The notes under the pieces: generated by a model | Told to the model about the DNA's origin: nothing | The model's input: only the letters and a program-made list of their open reading frames with translations | The model's database searches: none | Position numbers and translations under genes: made by a program | In this document: positions 1 to 5,038 of the stretch, one piece after another | Numbering within the stretch: the stretch's first letter is position 1 | Layout: each line of letters begins with the position of its first letter | Origin: Bacillota bacterium | Lineage (GTDB): Bacteria; Bacillota_E; Sulfobacillia; Sulfobacillales; Sulfobacillaceae | Direction: 5' to 3' | NCBI GenBank assembly: GCA_021820645.1 | Contig: JAKADJ010000214.1 | Span: 1-5,038 of the forward strand | Length of the DNA stretch: 5,038 nucleotides

Positions 1-2
1 AA

Positions 3-71
3 TCGGGTATGACAACTCGGATCCACCGTATATCTGAGGATGCATCCACCGTAATGGCCATTCTCGGGTAT
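3..71. repeat. Two nested pairs of short direct repeats
   Basis: TCGGGTAT occurs at 3-10 and 64-71, and ATCCACCGTA occurs exactly at 21-30 and 44-53, so one pair sits inside the other. The copies are exact but short, and the spacers between them are not alike. They may be binding sites for a regulator or chance. No function can be assigned from the sequence. Confidence 0.3.
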
Positions 72-213
72 CTCCCATCTGTTGGTTTCTACTCGGTACC
101 ATATGCTATGTCGTTTACACATGCGCCACTTTATCGAACGTCTCAATGATATAACGTTTGGGTTGGCATCGGCGTTACTATAGTGAAAGTTTCAGCCATT
201 GTAAAGCATCAAT

Positions 214-242
214 TTTGGGAAATAACGGATCCTAATCCCAAA
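214..242. repeat. Inverted repeat upstream of the operon promoter
   Basis: TTTGGGA (214-220) is the exact reverse complement of TCCCAAA (236-242), giving a 7-bp stem with a 15-nt loop. The loop contains the palindrome GGATCC (227-232). There is no T-run after it on either strand, so it is a poor terminator. It lies about 40 bp upstream of the -10 element, where an activator or repressor could bind, but this is inference from position only. Confidence 0.3.
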
Positions 243-279
243 TGTCCAGCTTGTGTCATCCCTCTCGGTGCTTGTGCCG

Positions 280-288
280 TGGTATAAT
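280..288 (+). promoter_or_regulatory. Extended -10 promoter (TGGTATAAT) for the operon
   Basis: A perfect TATAAT at 283-288 is preceded by TG one base upstream (280-281), the extended -10 form read by the housekeeping sigma factor. No TTGACA-like -35 is seen at 16-18 bp spacing (259-266 is C/T-rich), which fits extended -10 promoters, where the -35 can be weak. Transcription would begin near 295, leaving a leader of about 33 nt that contains the strong ribosome site at 315-322. The element lies within the longest open frame of the first gene (from GTG 253), which argues that translation starts downstream. Confidence 0.7.
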
Positions 289-314
289 TTCCTCGCTTGG
301 ACTACTTTAGTGGG

Positions 315-322
315 GGGAGGAG
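315..322 (+). promoter_or_regulatory. Ribosome binding site deciding the TTG 328 start
   Basis: GGGAGGAG ends five bases before TTG 328, inside a purine run (312-323). The in-frame GTG at 253 has no comparable site: the bases before it (AATGTCCAGCTT) show no Shine-Dalgarno match. With the promoter at 280-288, this makes TTG 328 the preferred start of the first gene. Confidence 0.75.
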
Positions 323-327
323 ACTTT

Positions 328-2229
328 TTGAGCCAACGTGCCCAAGTTTATTTAAAAATTTTATTTGCCATGATGATGGATGCGGCGATGATTAACGTTT
401 CTATGTTTCTGGCAATGTATCTTCGATTTGATGTGCCACGCATCCCTGCAGTCTATCTCACCCCTTACCAACACATCGCGATCGTCTTTACTATGGCCAG
501 CGTTTTGCTCTTTTGGACAATGCGGATTTATCATCGACTATGGCAATATGCAGGGTCCCGCGACGCTCAAGTGTTAATTGCGGCGGTGCTTGGTAGCGCC
601 TTACTGTTAGGCATCGGCCTATTTTTGGCGGGGGCTTCACACTACCCTCGCGGCGTGTACTTGCTCTATGCACTCTTTTCACTGGCGCTGGTGGGAGGGT
701 GGCGGTTTTTGTTGCGCTCCTATTACGACTTCACGTGGATTCCGCGCTCATTAAACGCTCCCCGGATTCTCATTGTCGGAGCCGGGAAAGCGGGACAACG
801 TGTGGCACAAGAGCTCTCGCGTCATCCCGAAGTGGGTATTGCAGTGGGATTTTTAGATGACGATACCTTAAAGCGCGGCATGCAAATTGGTGCTTTAAAG
901 GTTTTGGGCACCTCCCAGCAACTCCGTCAAGTGGTGCGAGATGAACGGGTGGACCAGGTCCTGTTTGCGATTCCGTCCGCGTCGGGTCGCGTTTTGCGTC
1001 CGATGGTGGAGCAATGCCGTCAATTGGATGTCAAAGTCCGGACGTTACCCGCGATCAATCAGATGATTGGTGGCCAGGTTTTGGTTAGCCAAATTCGTGA
1101 CGTACAAATCGAAGATTTGTTACAACGGGACCCCTCCGTGATTGACCTGGGCGGCATTGCCGGCTACATCACGGGACGAACCGTGCTGGTAACGGGTGCG
1201 GGAGGCTCGATTGGTTCTGAACTGGCGCGCCAAGTCGCAAGTTTTAGCCCTCAAAGCCTTCTCTTGTTAGGCCTAGACGAGACGTCCATTTTCGAAATCG
1301 ATCGAGAAATTCGGGTCCGCTTCCCGGACCTGGAGGTAGTGCCGATTGTCTCTGATCTGCGCGACGCTAAACGACTCGAGCAGATTCTTTTAAAGCACCG
1401 ACCGCAAGTGGTCTTTCACGCCGCGGCGCATAAACATGTGCCGCTAATGGAGATACAACCCGCCGAAGCCGTTCACAATAACGTCAAAGGGCTCTGGCAA
1501 TTGGTCGACATGAGCCACCGGATGAAGGTCGAGACATTTGTCTTTATTTCTACCGACAAGGCGGTCAATCCCACGAGTGTGTATGGAGCCACCAAACGGA
1601 TTGGGGAGATTTTGGTTAGTATTTATGCAGAACGGTCGAAAACCCGATTTGTCACCGTCCGCTTTGGAAACGTACTCGGGTCTCGGGGAAGCGTAATTCC
1701 GACGTTTCAACACCAGATTAGTCAAGGTGGTCCCGTCACGATTACACATCCGGATATGGTACGGTACTTCATGACGGTAGCCGAAGCCTCTCAGCTTGTG
1801 ATTCAAGCCGGGGCCATGGGCTCGGGCGGCGAGACTTTTGTCTTAGATATGGGTGAGCCCATTAAGATTATGGAACTGGCCACGAATTTAATTCGCTTGT
1901 CGGGATTGAAACCGGGGCAGGATATCGATATCGTGGTAACCGGTTTACGGCCTGGCGAAAAACTTTATGAAGAGCTCCTGACCCCAGAAGACCAAACTCA
2001 AGCCACTAAACACGAACGGATTTTTGTTCATAACGGCCAGTCTTATGATTACGACGAGGTGGTACCGCAGCTCGAAGAGTTGGTCGATGCCTCGATTCGA
2101 GACGATCAAGCACGGATTTTGAGCCTGTTAAAGGCCATTGTACCGGAGTATCGACCGAATACGGCGGTGCCACTGGTACGAGACAAGGATCTTACGCAAG
2201 GAGGACGACGACGTGTCAGTCACCCATAA
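328..2229 (+). CDS. Membrane-bound nucleotide-sugar 4,6-dehydratase (WbpM/PglF/CapD family)
   Basis: The predicted enzyme dehydrates an NDP-sugar, most likely UDP-GlcNAc, to a 4-keto-6-deoxy sugar for surface glycan synthesis. From TTG 328 it has 633 residues, a normal length for the long form. Four hydrophobic segments are seen at about residues 4-30, 49-68, 82-102 and 109-129. A Rossmann-like CoA-binding-type domain follows with VGAGKAGQ (150-157). The catalytic SDR domain has the NAD motif TGAGGSIG (289-296), the S-T-D-K motif (408-411), and Tyr419 and Lys423 in VYGATK. The family's RFGNVLGSRGSVIP and LRPGEKLYEE motifs come later. In WbpM and PglF a Met normally replaces the SDR Tyr, so Tyr419 is unusual. 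The longest open frame starts at GTG 253 and would add 25 residues, but the promoter and ribosome site favour TTG 328. It is first in the operon, and its end overlaps the next gene by 17 nt. The family call is sure; the exact sugar product is not. Confidence 0.92.
   Translation: MSQRAQVYLKILFAMMMDAAMINVSMFLAMYLRFDVPRIPAVYLTPYQHIAIVFTMASVLLFWTMRIYHRLWQYAGSRDAQVLIAAVLGSALLLGIGLFLAGASHYPRGVYLLYALFSLALVGGWRFLLRSYYDFTWIPRSLNAPRILIVGAGKAGQRVAQELSRHPEVGIAVGFLDDDTLKRGMQIGALKVLGTSQQLRQVVRDERVDQVLFAIPSASGRVLRPMVEQCRQLDVKVRTLPAINQMIGGQVLVSQIRDVQIEDLLQRDPSVIDLGGIAGYITGRTVLVTGAGGSIGSELARQVASFSPQSLLLLGLDETSIFEIDREIRVRFPDLEVVPIVSDLRDAKRLEQILLKHRPQVVFHAAAHKHVPLMEIQPAEAVHNNVKGLWQLVDMSHRMKVETFVFISTDKAVNPTSVYGATKRIGEILVSIYAERSKTRFVTVRFGNVLGSRGSVIPTFQHQISQGGPVTITHPDMVRYFMTVAEASQLVIQAGAMGSGGETFVLDMGEPIKIMELATNLIRLSGLKPGQDIDIVVTGLRPGEKLYEELLTPEDQTQATKHERIFVHNGQSYDYDEVVPQLEELVDASIRDDQARILSLLKAIVPEYRPNTAVPLVRDKDLTQGGRRRVSHP
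2198..2204 (+). promoter_or_regulatory. Ribosome binding site for GTG 2213
   Basis: A perfect AAGGAGG lies eight bases before GTG 2213, inside the end of the preceding gene. It selects GTG 2213 over the longer open frame beginning at 2138, whose first 25 codons would lie wholly within the upstream gene with no ribosome site seen. Confidence 0.8.
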
Positions 2230-3556
2230 TGCCGTGGACTATTTTCACCAGCTAATGGATCGAATCCAAAACCGTACGGCATTGGTGGCAGTGGTTGGCC
2301 TCGGGTACGTCGGGTTACCGCTGGTGGTGGAACACGCGCGATCTGGATTTCAGGTCATTGGCCTCGACGACAACCCCGTCAAGGTGGACAAGGTCAATCG
2401 CGGTGAGAATTACATTGGGGATGTGAGTGATAGCGATTTAAGGCGCTTAGTGGATGAGGGCCGTCTTACCGCTACGACGGACTATCATGATCTCACCGAG
2501 GCGGATGTCATCATTATCTGCGTGCCGACACCGCTCACCGTCAACAAGGAACCGGACTTATCCTACATCATCAGCGTGGCGGATAAGGTGCGGACGATTA
2601 TGCGTCCCGGGCAGTTGGTGGTGTTGGAAAGCACGACCTACCCGGGAACCACGGAGGAAGTCTTGGAACCCATTTTAGAGACCAGTGGTCTCACCGTGGG
2701 ACGAGAATTTTTCTTGGCCTTTTCGCCGGAACGAGTCAATCCGAGTGACGAGGTCTTCAAGACCCATAATACCCCGAAACTTGTAGGGGGGGTCACCGCG
2801 CAATGCCGCAGTGTCGCGCAAACGCTTTATGCGAGTTCGATCTCAGATGTCATCCCAGTGTCCTCACCACGGGTCGCCGAGTTGTCCAAAGTGTTTGAGA
2901 ATACGTATCGCGCGGTGAATATTGCACTGGTTAACGAACTCGCCCTCCTCTGTGATCGCATGGGACTGAGTGTATGGGAAGTCTTGGAGGCCGCCAAGAC
3001 CAAACCCTTTGGGATCCAGATCTTTGAACCGGGTCCCGGTGTCGGAGGCCACTGCATCCCGTTAGACCCTTTTTATTTGAGCTGGAAGGCTCGCGAGTAT
3101 GATTTTTCCACGCGGTTCATTGAATTGGCCGGAGAGATTAATCTCCGTATGCCATATTTTGTGCTCGATAAGATTGGACGGGCACTCAATGCGCGCGAGC
3201 GTTCGATAAAAGGGTCACGCATACTGCTGCTTGGTATCGCCTATAAAAAGGACATCAACGACGAGCGCGAATCCCCGGCGTTAAAGGTTTTTGAGTTATT
3301 GGAAGAAGCGGGAGCTATCGTGTCATATCACGACCCCTATGTGGCTCGTGTCAAACCACACACCTTTTTTTCACGCGAAATCCGCTCCATACCCCTTGCG
3401 GCCGAAACCCTGACGCGCCAGGATTGCGTGGTCATTACAACGGACCATTCCCACCTCGACTACCAATGGATCGTTGACCATAGTCGACTCGTGGTGGATT
3501 CACGAAATGCCACCAAAGCGGTAACAGGGAATCGAGAGCGGATTGTCTTGCTGTAA
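2213..3556 (+). CDS. wbpA: UDP-N-acetylglucosamine 6-dehydrogenase (WbpA type)
   Basis: This predicted cytoplasmic enzyme oxidises C6 of UDP-GlcNAc twice with NAD+ to give UDP-GlcNAc uronic acid. From GTG 2213 it has 447 residues, close to the family norm of about 430-440. The N-terminal Rossmann domain has GLGYVGLP (29-36). ESTTYPGTTEE starts at 139, and FSPERVNP and NTPKLVGG follow. The central helix carries Lys226 and Asn230 (ELSKVFEN). GVGGHCIP holds the catalytic Cys281, and the Lys-Asn-Cys spacing matches UDP-glucose dehydrogenases. The C-terminal UDP-binding domain includes the ERESPALKVFELLEE region. The ESTTYPGTTEE style and the WbpB-like gene next door favour UDP-GlcNAc over UDP-glucose or UDP-ManNAc, but substrate cannot be proven from sequence. 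The start overlaps the upstream gene by 17 nt, which suggests coupled translation. All catalytic residues appear intact. Confidence 0.92.
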   Translation: MSVTHNAVDYFHQLMDRIQNRTALVAVVGLGYVGLPLVVEHARSGFQVIGLDDNPVKVDKVNRGENYIGDVSDSDLRRLVDEGRLTATTDYHDLTEADVIIICVPTPLTVNKEPDLSYIISVADKVRTIMRPGQLVVLESTTYPGTTEEVLEPILETSGLTVGREFFLAFSPERVNPSDEVFKTHNTPKLVGGVTAQCRSVAQTLYASSISDVIPVSSPRVAELSKVFENTYRAVNIALVNELALLCDRMGLSVWEVLEAAKTKPFGIQIFEPGPGVGGHCIPLDPFYLSWKAREYDFSTRFIELAGEINLRMPYFVLDKIGRALNARERSIKGSRILLLGIAYKKDINDERESPALKVFELLEEAGAIVSYHDPYVARVKPHTFFSREIRSIPLAAETLTRQDCVVITTDHSHLDYQWIVDHSRLVVDSRNATKAVTGNRERIVLL

Positions 3557-3610
3557 CCTAAAGAGCCCTGAAAAGCGTTGTCAAGGCAGAACCAGGAAGG
3601 GAAATGATCG
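3557..3610 (+). other. 54-nt gap with ribosome site before the third gene
   Basis: This is the only gap between genes in the operon. It has no clear hairpin, terminator or promoter, so read-through from the dehydrogenase gene is expected. A purine-rich ribosome site (AGGAAGGG, 3594-3601) lies nine bases before ATG 3611. A nearer ATG at 3604 is out of frame with the oxidoreductase. Confidence 0.55.
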
Positions 3611-4645
3611 ATGCCGGAACCTTTGAAGTTAGGGCTCATTGGATGTGGGAAAATTGGTCAAAAGCATTTGCAGGCTTTAGTGCACCAAAAGGAACTGGCA
3701 CTGGTTGCCACCGCCGACACGGAGTTAGATCGCGCTGAGGCGGCGTCGGTAGCCTTTGACGCGGAGGCCTATGCCAGCGCCGAAGACATGCTAGAAAGTG
3801 CCAAGCCGGATGCCGTAATTATTGCCACTCCCTCTGGAACCCATAAAGATTTAGCCCTTTTGGCGCTAGACCATGGGTGTCACGTGCTGGTGGAAAAACC
3901 CTTAACACTCAATTACTTAGATGCGCGCCAGGTATTAAATCATGCGCAAGCCAAAGACTTGCGAGTTGCGGTCACCCAATTTAATCGGCTCTTACCGTCG
4001 GTGTCGCGGATGCTGGAAGCTGTACGCGAAGGCCGCCTCGGACGTCTCATCAATGGAGGAGTGTCGGTGAGGTGGGCGCGTCCGCAGTCTTATTATGATG
4101 AGGCTCCCTGGCGCGGTACCCGTGCTACCGACGGGGGGGTGCTTTTCAATCAGGCCATACACGCCCTCGATGTGTTGCTGCAGGCCATGGGTCCGGTCGA
4201 TGAAGTCTTTGCTCATGCCGAGACCTTAACCCACGAAATTGAGGCGGAGGATACCGTCGCGGGGACCATTCGCTTTGTGTCGGGGGCCTTGGCCTCGATC
4301 GCGGCAACAACCTCGGTGCCCAACACCAATCTGGAAGAACGGATTACCCTGATCGGGTCGGAAGGGGTCGTGGTGATTGGCCCCTCCACGGCAGAGATCG
4401 AGGTTTGGCGCGTCGACGACGACGATGAGTCAGCAGTCCAACGAGAATTAGCGGAACTCCCCGCCCGTCCTAGCTGGAAGAGCCATGGGGATGCCTTGCT
4501 GGATTTTGCACACGCTATTCGGCAGCACACGGATCCTGAGCTTTCGGGTCAGAGTGCTATCATGAGCGTGGCCGTGGTGGAGGCCTTGACACGTTCGGCC
4601 CAAGAACATCGACCCATCCTATTAAAAGAGGTGATGACCTCTTGA
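3611..4645 (+). CDS. wbpB: Gfo/Idh/MocA-family sugar-nucleotide oxidoreductase (WbpB/WlbA type)
   Basis: This predicted cytoplasmic NAD-dependent enzyme would oxidise the 3-OH of UDP-GlcNAc uronic acid to a 3-keto sugar, the substrate for a later 3-aminotransferase. It has 344 residues. The N-terminal Rossmann motif is GLIGCGKIGQKH (8-19), and the family Glu-Lys-Pro motif is at 95-97 (VEKPL). The substrate-side region reads QSYYDEAPWRGT and then DGGVLFNQAIHALD (174-187), with His184 and Asp187 in the usual catalytic-motif positions. The WRGT...DGG..NQ..H pattern is what I know from WbpB and WlbA rather than from inositol dehydrogenases. In characterised members the bound NADH may be recycled with 2-oxoglutarate. 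It follows the WbpA-like gene and overlaps the acyltransferase start by 4 nt, which supports this pathway role. A different sugar substrate within the same superfamily remains possible. Confidence 0.88.
   Translation: MPEPLKLGLIGCGKIGQKHLQALVHQKELALVATADTELDRAEAASVAFDAEAYASAEDMLESAKPDAVIIATPSGTHKDLALLALDHGCHVLVEKPLTLNYLDARQVLNHAQAKDLRVAVTQFNRLLPSVSRMLEAVREGRLGRLINGGVSVRWARPQSYYDEAPWRGTRATDGGVLFNQAIHALDVLLQAMGPVDEVFAHAETLTHEIEAEDTVAGTIRFVSGALASIAATTSVPNTNLEERITLIGSEGVVVIGPSTAEIEVWRVDDDDESAVQRELAELPARPSWKSHGDALLDFAHAIRQHTDPELSGQSAIMSVAVVEALTRSAQEHRPILLKEVMTS
4627..4635 (+). promoter_or_regulatory. Ribosome binding site for TTG 4642
   Basis: AGAGGTGAT, within AAAAGAGGTGAT, matches the anti-Shine-Dalgarno complement (AAAGGAGGTGAT) at all but one base and lies six bases before TTG 4642. 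It is inside the last codons of the oxidoreductase gene. It decides the non-ATG start, since the downstream frame has no early ATG. Confidence 0.75.
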
Positions 4646-5038
4646 ACCCTTTCACCCAGGGAATCGACTGCATTATTGAAGATGGAGCAGAAATTGGGGA
4701 AAATGTGCGGTTGGGACATCGGGTCATTGTAAGGCAAAAGACCGTGATCGAGGACAATGTGACGGTTGGGGATGGTGCAATCCTGGGGCGCGAACCGTCA
4801 CGGGCTAAAACTAGCACCCTCGTGACCGGTGATTTAGACCCTTTGGTGATCGGCCAAGGGACCCAAGTCGGAGCGTATGCCATTCTCTATGCCGGAACCA
4901 TGATTGGCCGAGATTGCTTTATTGCCGATCAAGCACAGGTCCGCGAGCGCTGCCACATTGGGGATCACGTCATCGTAGGCCACAACAGCACGATTGAGAA
5001 CGATACCACGGTCGGAGACTACACGAAACTTCAGACTG
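4642..5038 (+). CDS. Hexapeptide-repeat (left-handed beta-helix) acyltransferase, WbpD-like, 3' end missing
   Basis: This is a predicted acetyl-CoA-dependent transferase, probably acetylating the 3-amino group of a UDP-amino-uronic acid. The window holds 132 codons and then ends, so the C-terminus is absent. Isoleucine/valine-rich six-residue turns are visible at about residues 11-48 (IIEDGAEIGENV, TVIEDNVTVGDGAIL). A loop of about 17 residues breaks the helix (about 51-67), and the turns resume at LVIGQGTQVG and continue through IGDHVIVGHNSTIENDTTVG. This is the left-handed beta-helix fold of WbpD, PglD and related enzymes. The start TTG 4642 shares TTGA with the stop of the preceding gene, so translation is likely coupled. 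Its place after WbpA- and WbpB-like genes is the main ground for the WbpD-like role. A serine-acetyltransferase or DapH-type substrate is less likely but not excluded by fold alone. Confidence 0.82.
   Translation, partial: MNPFTQGIDCIIEDGAEIGENVRLGHRVIVRQKTVIEDNVTVGDGAILGREPSRAKTSTLVTGDLDPLVIGQGTQVGAYAILYAGTMIGRDCFIADQAQVRERCHIGDHVIVGHNSTIENDTTVGDYTKLQT

Larger units (their letters stand above)
1..279. other. Non-coding upstream region of the operon
   Basis: I see no supportable gene here. One forward frame is open from the left edge to a TGA at 147-149 (about 48 codons), but it has no ribosome site before its ATG at 9 and its translation resembles no family I know. It could be the tail of an upstream gene, though I do not call it. 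The reverse strand has only short open stretches. The region is more A+T-rich in feel than the genes that follow. It holds two nested pairs of short direct repeats (3-71) and an inverted repeat (214-242), listed separately. No rho-independent terminator (stem followed by a T-run) is visible. Confidence 0.6.

Noticed and set aside
3..149. Possible tail of an upstream gene open from the left edge
   Set aside because: Only about 48 codons, no recognisable motif, and the length is not improbable by chance. It cannot be judged without sequence to the left.
158..184. Second possible promoter (TTGGGT, then TATAGT)
   Set aside because: The spacing is 15 bp, the boxes are imperfect, and there is no extended -10. 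It is much weaker than the element at 280-288.
1444..1806. 120-codon open frame on the reverse strand within the dehydratase gene
   Set aside because: It lies opposite a strongly conserved catalytic domain, its translation resembles no family, and no ribosome site supports it.
2138..2212. Longer N-terminus for the dehydrogenase
   Set aside because: These 25 codons lie fully inside the dehydratase gene, have no ribosome site, and are Arg/Asp-rich and unlike the family. GTG 2213 has a perfect AAGGAGG.
3557..3610. Terminator or separate promoter between the second and third genes
   Set aside because: No stable stem with a T-run and no -10/-35 pair is seen in the 54-nt gap.
4213..4883. Overlapping reverse-strand open frames across the oxidoreductase end and acyltransferase start
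   Set aside because: They are low-complexity (Ser/Pro/Arg-rich) translations antisense to clear family motifs, so they are shadows.

Overview
The window looks like chromosomal DNA from a Gram-positive (Firmicutes-like) bacterium of moderate G+C. The evidence is near-perfect Shine-Dalgarno sites (AAGGAGG, AAAAGAGGTGAT), a consensus extended -10 promoter (TGGTATAAT), tightly packed genes, and TTG or GTG starts in three of four genes. Codon use and protein style would fit a Sulfobacillus- or Alicyclobacillus-type acidophile or thermophile, but that is a guess and no marker gene here fixes the taxon.

Layout: positions 1 to about 279 are a non-coding upstream region with some small repeats and an inverted repeat. 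A promoter at 280-288 opens a same-strand operon of four genes. (1) A membrane-anchored nucleotide-sugar 4,6-dehydratase of the WbpM/PglF/CapD family starts, in my reading, at TTG 328 and ends at 2229. (2) A UDP-N-acetylglucosamine 6-dehydrogenase of the WbpA type spans 2213-3556 and overlaps gene 1 by 17 nt. (3) A Gfo/Idh/MocA oxidoreductase of the WbpB/WlbA type spans 3611-4645. (4) A left-handed beta-helix (hexapeptide repeat) acyltransferase of WbpD-like type starts at TTG 4642, overlaps gene 3 by 4 nt, and runs off the right edge.

Together the genes point to nucleotide-sugar supply for a surface polysaccharide or glycoprotein glycan. WbpA, WbpB and WbpD homologues are three of the four enzymes that turn UDP-GlcNAc into UDP-2,3-diacetamido-2,3-dideoxy-glucuronic acid. 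The fourth, a PLP-dependent 3-aminotransferase (WbpE type), is not in the window and is predicted just downstream. The first gene would draw on the same UDP-GlcNAc pool to make a 4-keto-6-deoxy sugar. This pairing resembles the Pseudomonas aeruginosa O5 O-antigen gene set.

I see no mobile element, CRISPR array, tRNA or rRNA. No wholly new system is evident. The points worth a second look are a promoter lying inside the longest reading of gene 1, a Tyr where bacterial long-form dehydratases of this family usually have Met, and the compact Wbp-like gene set in an apparent Gram-positive.
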